DNA from: Poa pratensis
Lineage: Eukaryota > Streptophyta > Magnoliopsida > Poales > Poaceae
NCBI GenBank assembly: GCA_947311845.1
Contig: CAMZMU010000035.1
Span: 1,259,761-1,323,760 of the forward strand
Reading direction: 5' to 3'
DNA: 64,000 nucleotides
A program made the position numbers and the translations under genes. This document shows positions 21,319 to 33,543 of this stretch, piece after piece (the stretch's first letter is position 1; every line of letters begins with the position of its first letter). A model generated the notes under the pieces. It ran no database searches and was not told where the DNA came from. It saw only the letters and a program-made list of their open reading frames with translations.

Positions 21319-23556
21319 GGGCAGCCACAGCGTTGTGCCAAAAGTGGTTCCATATTTGCTTTTTGGCTTTTGGAACTAGTTCCCAACATTGTGGAGGTAG
21401 TTCCAAAACAACAAAAACTGGGAACCGGAGCAACTTGGTGCTCCGATGCCAAATTCCTCTCTCCCAATAAAATAATATATTCCTAATAACTACCAACGGC
21501 AGGAGCATTCAGATTCCAACCGTTGGACACATATCTAGCTGTTGGAGCACATACAGATATATCTTTGAAATATGACCGTTTGTTCACAAGTCCTATATAT
21601 TCTGCTTTGCACAATGCACAAGCATTACACCAGCAGCCAGAAACACACCTACGTTCAAACATGGACAATTCATCCTCCATGAGTTATACACACATGTTGA
21701 ACTCCTCGATCCCATCCCATGATCCACAAAATACAAGTTACCAGCCACCAAACATGGATCCATCACTTTTTCAGATGAACCATCCATCCTCCCAGTTTGC
21801 TCCCAATCTGCAATACAATCCCTACCATATCAATCCATTTTTGGCTCAACCAAGAAGCCATCAGTTCATACCAGCACCATCAAGCTATCAAGGTGTACAT
21901 TATCAAGGCAATTTTGGTCAATACTCACATGGAGCTTATGGAGGGTGTGCAAGCAACAGCCCTGCGTCTCCGGTTGCATCCATGGCATATCTCGGACAGG
22001 TTGGAGGCAGTGGTTCGCGAGATGGCGAGAATAGTCCAGTTGCTGGTTCTGGTTCAGGTACTCCAATATCTGCCCCACATGGAGTAGAAGCACCTAGTCA
22101 ATGTGAAGAAGGAAGTGAGAGCAGTCCGGATGAAAGTGCAACGAAAGGAAAAAGCAAGAACTGGAGTGAGAAAGAGGATGAATGGCTAGTGAGTGCTTGG
22201 CTGCACAACTCCAATGATTCAGTCGATGGGAACTCAAAGAAGTCAGATCGATTTTGGAAGCAAATAGTAGATGAGTACAACACAAATGCACCTCCAAAGC
22301 TGAAAAAAACAATTATCCAATGCAAAAACCACTGGAACAAGACTGCCCCAAAGGTTAAGAAGTTCAATGCTGTGTACAATGAATTGAAAAGTGTATATGC
22401 TAGTGGACAATCCGAAGAACAATTGATGAACAAAGTTCGTGTGAAGTACATGGCAGATATCAAAACCAAAAGGCCATTTCCATTCGAGCACTGGTGGCAA
22501 ATGGTGAGGAAACAACAAGTATGGAGAAGTGATTTTGCATTTGAGGAAATGAACAAGAGAAATAAACTGAGTGCATCAGGAGCATATAGTTCTTCAAATA
22601 AAGAAACAGATGGAGAAGAAGAAACTGCAAGACCATCCCAAGGTCAGAAGGCTGCCAAAGCACAACAAAAGGGCAAAGATAAATCAAAGGCAAAGTGTGG
22701 TGCAGGAATCTTAACAAATGAAGCTTAGTATTTATGTGTTTGTCATCTAGGTTTAGTTTCTCTTATGTATGCTTCCAAACCCCACGATTGTACCAAATTA
22801 TTTCCCTTAATTGTGTTTTCTAATTCCTTAACAAATCTTATAGTATCAGTTTGTTAGTCCTGACACTCAATAGAAATTAAACAAGTAATTTTCAGCTCCA
22901 ACAAAAAATAATACGCAGGTGATACACTAGTACACAAGAAGTATGCATTAATCGCTCACACAAGTCACACGTACACATGCCAGTGGAAGGAATCGATTAG
23001 CAAACCTGTCATACATCCTTGCATCCGACGGGCATGCACCTCAAGATGAGCGCTTGGCTGCGGTTCGGCCAGGAGGTGTGACCCCTCGAGATGATCGGCG
23101 AGTGGTCACCAGGCCTGCACCTGGTCGTTGTGCGTCCGCACGATCGCCCACCACCGTAGAGTCGCCGCTCGCCGCCGCCGCTCGTGCGCCGCCGCTTGAC
23201 TCCCACCACTGGAGAGCCGTCGTTGGAGTCGTCCGCCACTGCAAAGCCACTGCTGGGGTCACTCCTTGTCGGATCTGAGAGCAGGAGAAACGTGGTAATA
23301 TGGAGAGCTAGATCCATGGAGATCCATGGAGGAGAAGTGGATGGAGAAAGGGGAATTTTTCCTCTGGGCAAGAACTCGCGCGAAGGTCTGTGGTGGGGAG
23401 AGAGAGAACACCTTTGTTTACGTGTTTTTATTCGGTACTGGGGCCCGCACTACAGGCATTTAGCTTTGGCTACGTTGTGGGGGTGTGGCCAAATTTCACT
23501 CCGTCGCTAAATTACCCCGTATGTCAGATTTGGCGAAACTAACGTTGTGGCTGCCC
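21319..23556 (+). mobile_element. PIF/Harbinger element carrying ORF1 only
   Basis: A 2,238-bp element with inverted ends GGGCAGCCACAGCG and GGGCAGCCACAACG (13 of 14 match) and TTA target duplications at 21316-21318 and 23557-23559, diagnostic of Harbinger insertions. It contains one long intact ORF, the SANT-domain ORF1. The remaining 800 bp downstream is partly GC-rich (23040-23280) with no DDE transposase motif that I can see. It is probably a non-autonomous derivative needing transposase from elsewhere. Confidence 0.9.
21523..22728 (+). CDS. Harbinger ORF1, Myb/SANT-like DNA-binding protein
   Basis: An uninterrupted frame of 401 residues. The N-terminal 200 residues are rich in S, P, N, Q and Y and look disordered. 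A Myb/SANT-like region starts near residue 212 (NWSEKEDEWLVSAWL) and includes FWKQIVDEYN and CKNHWNKTAPKVKKFN. It is followed by FPFEHWWQMVRKQQVW near residue 322 and a lysine-rich tail (KAQQKGKDKSKAK) that could serve as a nuclear signal. In PIF/Pong elements ORF1 binds the ends and cooperates with the ORF2 transposase. The methionine at 21661 (MDNSSSMSYTHM) is an equally good start. Lack of stops suggests recent origin or selection. It could also be misannotated as a host SANT gene. Confidence 0.88.
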   Translation: MDTYLAVGAHTDISLKYDRLFTSPIYSALHNAQALHQQPETHLRSNMDNSSSMSYTHMLNSSIPSHDPQNTSYQPPNMDPSLFQMNHPSSQFAPNLQYNPYHINPFLAQPRSHQFIPAPSSYQGVHYQGNFGQYSHGAYGGCASNSPASPVASMAYLGQVGGSGSRDGENSPVAGSGSGTPISAPHGVEAPSQCEEGSESSPDESATKGKSKNWSEKEDEWLVSAWLHNSNDSVDGNSKKSDRFWKQIVDEYNTNAPPKLKKTIIQCKNHWNKTAPKVKKFNAVYNELKSVYASGQSEEQLMNKVRVKYMADIKTKRPFPFEHWWQMVRKQQVWRSDFAFEEMNKRNKLSASGAYSSSNKETDGEEETARPSQGQKAAKAQQKGKDKSKAKCGAGILTNEA

Positions 23557-23559
23557 TTA

Positions 23560-24718
23560 GCACACCATACCCTCAGCCTTGTTTGTAGCGATATGACATG
23601 TGGGGTAAATGTACCACAATCAAGTGAGAGATGGGCAAATGAGGTGCAAGATATTTATTGCCATAGTTCACTTTACTGGGTCGACAATCCAATTACCGCA
23701 CTACCTCTGATAGTCCTACAGTGAGAAGAACGCTAGTCGCACCGAACGCTGCCGCCGGGTACCGAACCCACGAATCCAAAAGCATAGAATCTCTACCAGC
23801 GCGTCCAATACAACATCCACGTCGGTACATGTTGCCGCTTATCAGAAACGTCGCGTCTCACCGAACGCTCACAATAGGTTTTACAGAAAAAAATTAAAAC
23901 GACAAATATAGACGAGAAACGATGATATTTCATTGAATTTGAATTTTACAAACAACGTTTAACAAATTTAAACGAAATTTAACTAAATTAAAACTAAGCC
24001 CTAAACCCTAAATCTGACGACGCTCCCGGCAAGCGCGATAGAAGGAGGCCTATGAGGCGCATGCTAGCGTCGCCGGAGGAAGTGTCATCTGCGTCTGGCG
24101 GCGGTGACGACTGAGGCTTCTGATTTCGCCGTCGTCCGCTGTGGCCTTGAGGAACTTCTCGGGGTCGCCGCCCTTGTCCCGAGTGTACGGATTTGATCCA
24201 GCGGCGGCGGAGTGGAGCCTTGATGGCCGCCTGCATTCCATCCCACTCTGGCTCACCACAGTCGGTGTCACTGTCCTCCGCCCCCTACAAGCTCCAACTA
24301 CCTGAGGAAGTGGAGAGTGAGGTGGATCAAGGTGCCTAAGCTCAAGGACCTCGGTGGTGCATTTTGGGATGAGGATACTCACAATATCATCTTGGAGGTG
24401 GAGCACTTAAGATGCCACATTCTAGTAAGCCAATTGTCTAACATTGTGCAAATTCTAATTGTCTCACTGTCAAACACTGACTGTCTAACTATTTTCCGTC
24501 CCTATCACTGCCAATTGTCTAACATTGTGCAAATTCTAATTGTCTCATTGTACGATACTCTTAGCCGGCGGCCAATCACATCTAACGAGCCACGGATTGC
24601 CTCGGTCTCACCAACGCCCACGTGCTGGTTCCGTTGTTGTGTTCTTTTTCTCTAGCATTCTCACACACTCCAACATTTTCGTCTCCGTTGCAGTAGTGGA
24701 CCCGACAGCCGCATTAAC
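23560..24718. other. Intergenic DNA without recognised gene
   Basis: Mixed sequence with two CCCTAAA units near 23998, too few for a telomere relic. A GC-rich stretch at 24000-24330 has open frames on both strands. The phrase CCAATTGTCTAACATTGTGC occurs twice (about 24430 and 24510, 80 bp apart). I see no domain. Confidence 0.4.
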
Positions 24719-24920
24719 TTTTTTTTTGAACTAGGGGAGGTCCCGAGACTCCCGAAGGACCCAGAAACTGCTTTAATTATCAGCGGCGGGATTACAAAGA
24801 ACGAGGGAGGACCTCGAAAAAACAATAAATTACATGACAATTCTCAAGTTTTACAAAAAGGACCCTAAATCGAAGATTTAGAGTACCATTGGGTCTTTCT
24901 CCACCTAACTAGAACTCGAA
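24719..24920 (-). mobile_element. Poly(T)-led LINE/SINE-like fragment
   Basis: A run of nine T bases is followed by GAACTAGGGGAGGTCCCGAG and a TTTAATTATCAGCGGCGGGATTACA context. This is typical of the 3' ends of Triticeae LINEs read from the tail on the minus strand. The far boundary is unclear and no target duplication was found. Confidence 0.4.
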
Positions 24921-25647
24921 TTTGGTCGAAAATGCGGTTAAATGGATCCGCGTCCAGTTTGACCCATTTTCGTACCAAATATGGGCCCAAAATGCGGTCG
25001 AACAGATAGTCGATGTGTTCACCTCGTGTCGACCCATGTCCTCACCTTGTTGGTACCGCTCTAGAACGAATAACTTGCGTCGACGTGGCACGCCTAGTGG
25101 CGGACCTAGAACCCGGTATGCCCGGGCTAAGTTGGTGATTTCCTTTTTTCAGGACTTGAGGTGTTATTCAAAAGTTTGTGTGGGCAAGAATCCAGAAAAG
25201 CAAGTTCCCCAGGATGTATTGTAGAGCATGACGCGCCACCGGTGACGCCGATGTCGTGAGAGCGACTATCCCTTGTTGAAGACATTGCTACAAGACATTT
25301 TTCGTAAGTGTTAATATCTTGTAGTGGTTCAGTCGTGGTTGTCTTTGTTTAGTAATAATTAGTACAAAGATGGTTTATGTGTATCGTATTGATGCAGAGG
25401 TTGGTGGTTTAAACCTCCTTTTTTTAAAAAAATTGACAATGTCCTCCTAGGCTAGAGATGGCGGTTGTGAAATGTCATCATCGTCAGAAATAACGTGTTG
25501 TTGTCTACCCAACAAAACTATTCGTTTCTTCTCCACAGCGTGTGCCTTGTGTTAAACGATAGGCGCAGGGCCCACATCTTCCTGCGCTCATTCTTTCTGC
25601 TGCTAGAGAGACCACTGAGGCCCATCCATCGCTCGCCAGCCGCCGGC
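24921..25647. other. Intergenic DNA
   Basis: No gene recognised. Short open frames only. The region ends in a GC-rich stretch leading into the duplicated MITE block. Confidence 0.35.
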
Positions 25648-26035
25648 TCTCGTCACTGCTCCACTTAGAGCAAGTATAATAAGGTACAGTCAGCGGGCTA
25701 TAAGGATTTAAATAATATATTTTTGCTTATATGGAGGAGAGAGAAGAGGAGAGAGAAGTGAAGCGGGCTCTCATGCAAGAGCTAGCTGCAGCACGTGCTC
25801 CTAGGCACTATGTGAGAGTGTGAGGTGGGACATGTTTTGATAAAGTAGTACATGCATATAGCCAACTATTATACATGATGGTTATAAGCTAGCTATAAGT
25901 GACATGGCAATGACATATAGCCAGCAGCGGGCTCTATTATTAACCATGCTCTTACCACAGCAACGGGAACTCGCCAGTGCGCAACGAGCTGAGGGTGAAG
26001 TGTGGCTTAAAGGGAAGGGCGCCCGCGTAATGAGC
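25648..26035. repeat. Direct repeat block, copy 1, containing a MITE
   Basis: This block of about 388 bp recurs at 26819-27207, shifted by 1,171 bp, with only scattered differences. It includes the whole MITE, both flanks and the sequence up to GCGCCCGCGTAATGAG. Because identical flanks are included, the two copies arose by duplication of the segment, not by two insertions. Confidence 0.85.
25668..25951. mobile_element. Harbinger-type MITE, copy 1
   Basis: A 284-bp element with ends GAGCAAGTATAATA and the complement of GAGCATGGTTAATA, flanked by TTA on both sides (25665-25667, 25952-25954). The interior has GGAGAGAGAAGAGGAGAG purine runs and GCTAGCTATAAG phrases common in grass MITEs. Confidence 0.78.
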
Positions 26036-26818
26036 TGCACCGTACGGTGCGGTTCCCTAAACCATATTGGATCGCTGACATTTTACATCATATTTTTTAT
26101 ACTTACATCATAAAAATGTCATTTTTTACAATTTAAAAATGAAAAAAAATATTCATAAAAATATTTTAAAAAAACTCAGTTCTACAACATTATTTGTCAT
26201 ACCAAGATACACCTATGTGTCAAATATGGGCACCCACGGGAATGATCATATCTATGTCATTTGACTCGAAACTTCTACATGTTTATACATGATTGACCTT
26301 TTTATGAAGAATATTTTTGAAAAACTTTGTCAAAACTCAAGTTTATCATTTTTCCTAACAACTAGTACACACAGGACTCCATGCCAAAGGATTTCATTTT
26401 TTGACTATTTTTTCACTTTCTTTTACTTTGTTGAAAAATGGTCAAAATGAACGCTGTGCCTATTCATCGAAAGGGGTCGCATTTTTCAAAACTACCGACG
26501 GTTCTATGATATAACCACTACTGGTGTATCTTAAAATGAATTTTGTAAAATTTTCAGACCAAACTATCACACACTTGTAGTTCAAAATTAAATTACTTTT
26601 GGAAAATAGGCATAAAGTTATTTAAATAGGGAAATTAGGTAGAAACCGAGAAAATTCCAAATATTGCTGGATTATCCATAAAATATGGTCTACTTTGTGT
26701 GATAATTGGATGGGTGCCATTTTCTACCCTATTTTTTGTACTTGCTTCACTAAAAATATCATTTTTTTACAATTAAAATTAAAAAATGGTATTAATAAAA
26801 ATATTTTGAAAAAAATCA
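26036..26818. mobile_element. CACTA-type AT-rich array unit
   Basis: One unit of the satellite-like CACTA internal repeat, recognisable by phrases such as GACTCCATGCCAAAGGATTT and CCAAACTATCACACACTTGT. From about 26243 it is nearly identical to 30768-31340. It breaks off at 26818 where the second MITE block begins. Confidence 0.7.
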
Positions 26819-26841
26819 GGCTCTCGCCACTGCTCCACTTA

Positions 26842-27123
26842 GAGCAAGTATAATAAGCTACAGTGCGGGCTATAAGGATTTAAATAATATATTTTTGCTT
26901 ATATGGAGGAGAGAGAAGAGGAGAGAGAAGTGAAGCGGGCTCTCATGCAAGAGCTAGCTGCAGCACGTGCTCCTAGGGACTATGTGAGAGTGTGAGGTGG
27001 GACATGTTTTGATAAAGTAGTACATGCATATAGCCAACTATTATACATGATGGCTATAAGCTAGCTATAAGTGACATGGCAATGGCATATAGCCAGCAGC
27101 GGGCTCTATTATTAACCATGTTC
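26842..27123. mobile_element. Harbinger-type MITE, copy 2
   Basis: A 282-bp near-copy of the element at 25668, flanked by TTA (26839-26841 and 27124-27126) and by the same outer sequence. It belongs to the second copy of the duplicated block (26819-27207). Confidence 0.78.
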
Positions 27124-27207
27124 TTACCACAGCAACGGGAACTCGCCAGTGCGCAACGAGCTGAGGGTGAAGTGTGGCTTAAAGGGAAGGGCGCCCGCGT
27201 AATGAGT

Positions 27208-30200
27208 TATGCGTGTAAAGTCACACATCCGTTGGGAACCCCAAGAGGAAGGTATGATGAGTGCAGCAGCAAGTTTTCCCTCAATATGAAACCAAGGTTA
27301 TCGAACCAGGCGGAAATCGGCGCTGCCCTGAAGGTATCAACGACGTCAGAAAAAGTGGAACTGTTGTTGGGGATTCTGACTTGTTGACTTGGAACCTGCA
27401 CACAACACAACCAAACTATTTTGCCCCAACGTAACAGTGAGGGTGTCAACCTCACCGGCTTGTTGAAAACAAATGATTAGACGTATAGTGTGGGAAATAG
27501 TGTTTGTTTGCAGAGAATGAAAAAGAACAATGATTGCAGTAGATTGTATTTCGGATGTAAAAGAATGGACCGGGGTCCACAGTTCACTAGTGGTGTCTCC
27601 ATAATAAAATACTAACATGCTGTGTAAACAAATTACAGATGGGAAATTGACAAAGTAGAGAAGTGCATAACAATGCATATACAAGTCATGATGATTACTA
27701 TGAGATTTATTTGGGCATTACGACAAAGTACACAGACCGCCATCCAGCATGCATCTGTGCCTAAATAGTCCACTTTCAGGTTAGCATCCGCACCCCTTCT
27801 AGTATTAAGTTGCAAGCAACAGACAATTGCATTAAGTAATGTGCGTAATGTAAACAACACTAATATCCTGAGACAAAGCATCGCTGTTTTACCCCTAGTA
27901 GTAACAGCACATCCACAACCTTAGAACTTTCTGTCACTATCCCAGGTTAAATGGAGGCATGAACCCACTATCTAGCATAAATACTCCCTCTTGAAGTTAA
28001 AAGAATAAACTTGGCCAGAGCCTACACTAATAACGGTGAGCATGCAAGATCATAAAACAACATATATATGATTGATAGATCAATAATCAACTTAACATAG
28101 TATTCAATACTCATCGGATCCCAGCAAACATAACATGTAGCATTACAATAAGATGATCTTGATCATGATAGGCAGCTCACAAGATCTAAACATGAAAGCA
28201 CAAGTGGAGAAGACAACCATCTAGCTACTGCTATGGACCCATAGTCTAAAGATGAACTACTCACGCATCACTCCGGAGGCGGGCATGATGATGTAGAGCC
28301 TTCCGGTGATGATTCCCCTCTTCGGCAGGGTGCCGGGAAGAGTTTCAGAACCCTCCCGAGTTAGGGTTGACGGCGGCGACAGCAGCGGATGTTTTCTGGA
28401 ATAATGGCTCAGGTACTTAGGGTTTTCGCCTCGGGGGGAATAAGTAGGCGAAGGGGCGGCGTCAGAGGAGTGGGGCCCGCTCCCCATACGGCGACGCGGC
28501 AGGGGCCCCACCCGCGCCGGGGTGTGGGGACGGCGCCCTGCTGCCCCCCTTCGTCTCTCCTTCGGACTTCTGGAACGTGTCGGAAAAAATAGGCATCTGG
28601 GATTTTGTTTCGTCCAATTCCGAGGATATTTGCAGAATAGCTTTTCTGAAACAAAAAACAGCAGAAAACAGGAACGGGCACTGTGGCATCTTATTAATAG
28701 GTTAGTTCCAGAAAATGCATAAAAATGCTATAAAGTGTGAATAAAACATGTAGCTATTGGTATAATATAAGCATGGAACATAAGAAATTATAGATATGTT
28801 GGAGACGTATCAAGCATCCCCAAGCTTAGTTCTACTCGTCCTCGAGTAGGTAAAACGATAACAACAAATAATTTCTGAAGTGACATGCTACCACATAATC
28901 TTGATCCAATAATATTGTAAAGCATATGTCATGAATGAAGTGACTCAAGGCAATGGTCTATAGTTTGCTAACAAATAGATACTGAGTAAACAATGAATCA
29001 TATAAGCAAAAGCTTTTCATAGATAGTACTTTCAAGACAAGCATCAAAAGTTTTGCATAAGAGTTAACTCATAAAGCAATAGATTCTAAGTAAAAGTCAT
29101 TGAAGCAACACAAAGAAAGATTTAAGTTTCAGCAATTGCTTTCAACTTGTAACTTGTATATCTCATGGATAGTTGTCAACACAAAGCAATATAATAAGTG
29201 CAATAGGTAATCATATAAGAATTGTTGCACACAAAGTTGACACAAGTGTTTGCTTCAGGGATAGAAAGGAGTAGGTAAACTGACTCAACAATATAGTAAA
29301 AGATAGGCCCTTCGTAGAGGGAAGCAAGGATTAAATCATGTGCTAGAGCTTTTTAAGTTTTGAAAACATATAGAGAGTATAAAAATAAAGTTTTGAGAGG
29401 TGTTTGTTGTTGTCAACGAATGGTAGTGGGCACTCTAACCCCCTTGTCAACCAGACTTTCAAGAGCGGCTCCCATGAAGGACGTTATTTCTACCCGAAGG
29501 TAGATCATCCCTCTTCTCTTTTGTTTACACATGCAGTTATTCACTGGTATCATTGCTTAACTGATTGGATCAGGGCAAAAATGTGAAGAGAATTAAGCGG
29601 TTAAAGTTGTAATTAATTGGGACTGGGCACCCCATTTGCCAGCTCTTTTTGCAAAATTATTGGATAGGATGTATATGCCACTAGTTCATTGGTGAAAGTC
29701 TGTCAAAAGTAAATGACAAAGTTGAAACATAAAACACAACTTACTTCCTCATGAGCTATAAAACATTGACACAAATAAGGAGCAATAGCTTTTGAATAGT
29801 TTAAAGGTAGCACATGAAATATTTACTTGGAGTGGCAGAAAATATCACATAGTAGGTAGATATGGTGGACACAAATGGCATGGGTTTTGGCTCAAGGTTT
29901 TAGATGCACGAGAAGCATTCCCTCTCAGTACAGAGTTTAGGCTAGCAAAGGTTGTTGGAAGCAAACACAAGTATAAACCGGTACAGCAAGACTCACATGA
30001 AAACATATTGCAAGCATTATAAAACTCTACACTGTCTTCCTTGTTGCTTCAAACAATTTACCAGAAAATATCTAGACCTTAGAGATACCAAACATGCAAA
30101 CCAAATTTTCAACAAGCTCTACGGTAGTTCTCTACTAATAGGCTTTAACTACATGATGCAAGAGTTTAAACATGAAATACTTGAGAGCTCAAAACAATTG

Positions 30201-30767
30201 CCAAGTGTCAAATAAAACAAGACAATGATCTAAAGATGTGTCTTTCCGATATACCATCTACCACATGTTGCATTTTCTGTTTCCAACCAAACACCAATCA
30301 ATTTATTTCAACAAAAACTCTCCAAAGTAATTTGCAAATGAAACAAGAGAGTATTACTCTACAAGAATTAACAGCTCTAAAAGAGATGCATGAAAAACAG
30401 GAGCTAAAAGCATAGCAGTAGCTAGATAAGAATACTCAAAAGATATAAGTGAAGAATACGAGTATTCACATGAAAAAGCGGAGCGTGTCTCTCTCCCACA
30501 CAAGAATGCTAGGATCCAATTTATTCAGAAAATAAAAACAACAAAGAAAAAATAAAAGCAAACCGACGCTCCAAGTAAAGTAAATAAGATGTGGAAGAAT
30601 TAGAATATAGTTTCACTAAAGATGACCTGATAGGTTGTTGATGAAGAAGGGGATGCCTTGGGCATCCCCAAGCTTAGACGCTTGAGTCTTCTTGAATATT
30701 GCTGGGGTGAACCACGGGGGCATCCCCAAGGTTAGGCTTTTCACTCTTCTTGATCACATCATATCGA
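27208..30767. mobile_element. Fragment of an abundant Triticeae repeat, probably LTR-retrotransposon derived
   Basis: The segment starts with GTTGGGAACCCCAAGAGGAAGG shortly after a GTGTAAAGTC phrase. It includes GGAGACGTATCAAGCATCCC (about 28800) and GGCATCCCCAAGCTTAG near 30660. I know such phrases as a very common wheat and barley repeat, but cannot assign the family name with certainty. No gag or pol motif and no pair of LTRs was found, so this is a partial or non-autonomous copy. It sits between the second MITE block and further CACTA array. Confidence 0.5.
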
Positions 30768-33543
30768 TCATATCTATGTCATTTGACTCGAAACTTCTAC
30801 ATGTTTATACATGATTGACCTTTTTATGAAGAATATTTTTGAAAAACTTTGTCAAAACTCAAGTTTATCATTTTTCCTAACAACTAGTACACACAGGACT
30901 CCATGCCAAAGGATTTCATTTTTGAGTATTTTTTCACTTCCTTTTACTTTGTTGAAAAATGGTCAAAATGGACGCTGTGCCTATTCATCGAAAGGGGTCG
31001 CATTTTTCAAAACTACGGACGGTTCTGTGATATAACCACTACTGGTGTATCCTAAAATAAATTTTGTAAAATTTTCAGACCAAACTATCACACACTTGTA
31101 GTGCAAAATTAAATTACTTTTAGAAAATAGTCATAAAGTCATTTAAATAGGGAAATTAGGTAGAAACCGAGAAAATTCCTAATATTGCTGGATTATCCAT
31201 AAAATATGGTCTACTTTGTGTGATAATTGGATGGGTGCCATTTTCAACCATATTTTTTGTACTTGCTTCATAAAAAATGACATTTTTAACAATAAAAAAT
31301 AAAAAAATGATATTTATAAAAATATTTTGAAAAAAATCAGTTCTACAACATTGTTTGTCATATCAAGATACACCTACGTGTCAAATATGGGCACATTATC
31401 ACAAATTACGCCACATGAATGATCATATCTAAGTCATTTGACTCGAAACTTCTACATGTTTATAGATGATTGAGCTTTTTGTGAAGAAGTTTTTTGAAAA
31501 CTTTGTCAAAACTAGAGTTTATCATTTTTCCTAGCAAGTAATACACATAAAAGGACTCCATGCCAAAGGATTTCATTTTCTGAGTATTTTTTCGCTTTCT
31601 TTTATTTTGTTGAAAGAATGGTCAAAATGGACCACGTGCCATAGTTTGTGATAATGTGTTATGGCAAACATTGTTGCCAAAAAAATTCAAAATTATTTTT
31701 ATAAATATCATTTTCCATTTTTTAAGTGCCAAAAAAGAATTTTTAATTAAACAAGTACCAAAAATATGTTGCAAAAATAATATGCATGGTGAAAATGATG
31801 ACATGGATGTCATATTTGGATTCTCTCATGTTTCTACATGTTTATAGATGATTGACCTTTTTGCGAACAAGTTTTTTTAAAACTTTGTGAAAACTCAAGT
31901 TTATCATTTTTCCTAGCAAGTAATACACATAAAAGGACTCCATGCCAAAGGATTTCATTTTCTGAGTATTTTTTCGCTTTCTTTTATTTTGTTGAAAGAA
32001 TGGTCAAAATGGACCACGTGCCATAGTTTGTGATAATGTGTTATGGCAAACATTGTTGCCAAAAAAATTCAAAATTATTTTTATAAATATCATTTTCCAT
32101 TTTTTAAGTGCCAAAAAAGAATTTTTAATTAAACAAGTACCAAAAATATGTTGCAAAAATAATATGCATGGTGAAAATGATGACATGGATGTCATATTTG
32201 GATTCTCTCATGTTTCTACATGTTTATAGATGATTGACCTTTTTGCGAACAAGTTTTTTTAAAACTTTGTGAAAACTCAAGTTTATCATTTTTCCTAGCA
32301 AGTAATACACATAAAAGGACTCCATGCCAAAGGATTTCATTTTCTGAGTATTTTTTCACTTTCTTTTATTTTGTTGAAAAAATGGTCAAAATGGACCCTG
32401 TGCCTATTCATCGAGAGGGGTCGCATTTTTCAAAACTATCGACAGTTCTATGATATAACAACTACTGGTGTATCTTAAAATGAGTTTTTTAAAATTTTCA
32501 GAGCAAACTATCACACACTTGTAGTTTAAAATTCAATTACTTTCGGAAAATAGGCATAAAGTCATTTAAATAGGCGAAATTAGGTAGAAACCGAGAAAAT
32601 TCCTAATATTGCTGGATTATACATAAAATATGGTCTACTTTGTGTGATAATTGGATGGGTGCCATTTTCAACCATATTTTTTGTACTTGCTTCATAAAAA
32701 ATGACATTTTTTACAACAAAAAATAAAAAAAGATATTTATAAAAATATTTTGAAAAAAATCAGTTCTACAACATTGTTTGTCATATCAAGATACACCTAC
32801 GTGTCAAATATGGGCACATTATCACAAATTACGCCACAGGAATGATCATATCTAAGTCATTTGACTCGAAACTTCTACATGTTTATAGATGATTGAGCTT
32901 TTTGTGAAGAAGTTTTTCGAAAACTTTGTCAAAACTCAAGTTTATCATTTTTCCTAGCAAGTAATACACATAAAAGGACTCCATGCCAAAGGATTTCATT
33001 TTCTGATTATTTTTTCGCTTTCTTTTATTTTGTTGAAAAAATGGTCAAAATGGACCCCGTGCCATAGTTTGTGATAATGTGTTATGGCAAACATTGTTGC
33101 CAAAAAACAATTTCAAAATTATTTTTATAAGTATCATTTTCCATTTTTTAAGTGCCAAAAAGACTTTTGTATTAAACAAGTACCAAAAATATGTTGCAAA
33201 AATAATATGCATGGTGAAAATGATGACATGGATGTCATAATTGGATTCTCTCATGTTTCTAATTGATTTAGACATTTTATTTGTTAAATTTCGATTTACG
33301 GAATTAAAGATATGAATTATTTCATATTAAATGGAAAATAGAATAAATGAGAGAAACCTATGCGGTCGGCTTATCCCTAGTGAACCTAAGCCGACGGGCC
33401 CGGGTGAACCTATGCCGACGGCTTTGTCGTCGGCTTAGCCCTGTGTCGAACGGTTTTTCTTCGCGGGCTCTATGCCGATGGCCCCGACAAAAAGCCGTCG
33501 GCGTAGCCTCTGGCCGTCGGCATAGATCATCGTTCCTGTAGTG
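30768..33543. mobile_element. CACTA transposon 3' portion with satellite-like arrays
   Basis: AT-rich array units (GACTCCATGCCAAAGGATTT, CCAAACTATCACACACTTG) lead into a GC-rich subterminal part (33360-33530) with repeated GCCGACGGC/GCCGTCGGC. The element ends ...CCTGTAGTG at 33543, the complement of CACTACAGG. There is no transposase and the left end was not found. The right end cuts through the intron of a peptide-gene copy, whose sequence resumes at 33544. Confidence 0.78.
31515..32354. repeat. Tandem duplication with 382-bp period inside the CACTA array
   Basis: The sequence from about 31515 to 31972 recurs at 31897-32354 with no difference that I can see. The spurious 63-residue frames in the two copies are identical on both strands. 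A less similar copy of part of the unit lies near 33045. Perfect identity means a recent duplication. Confidence 0.85.

Noticed and set aside
23998..24012. Telomere-like CCCTAAA units
   Set aside because: Only two units are present. Too few for an interstitial telomere array.
31622..32229. 63-codon frames on both strands, twice
   Set aside because: They are parts of a tandemly duplicated AT-rich CACTA array, identical because the DNA is identical. No protein evidence.
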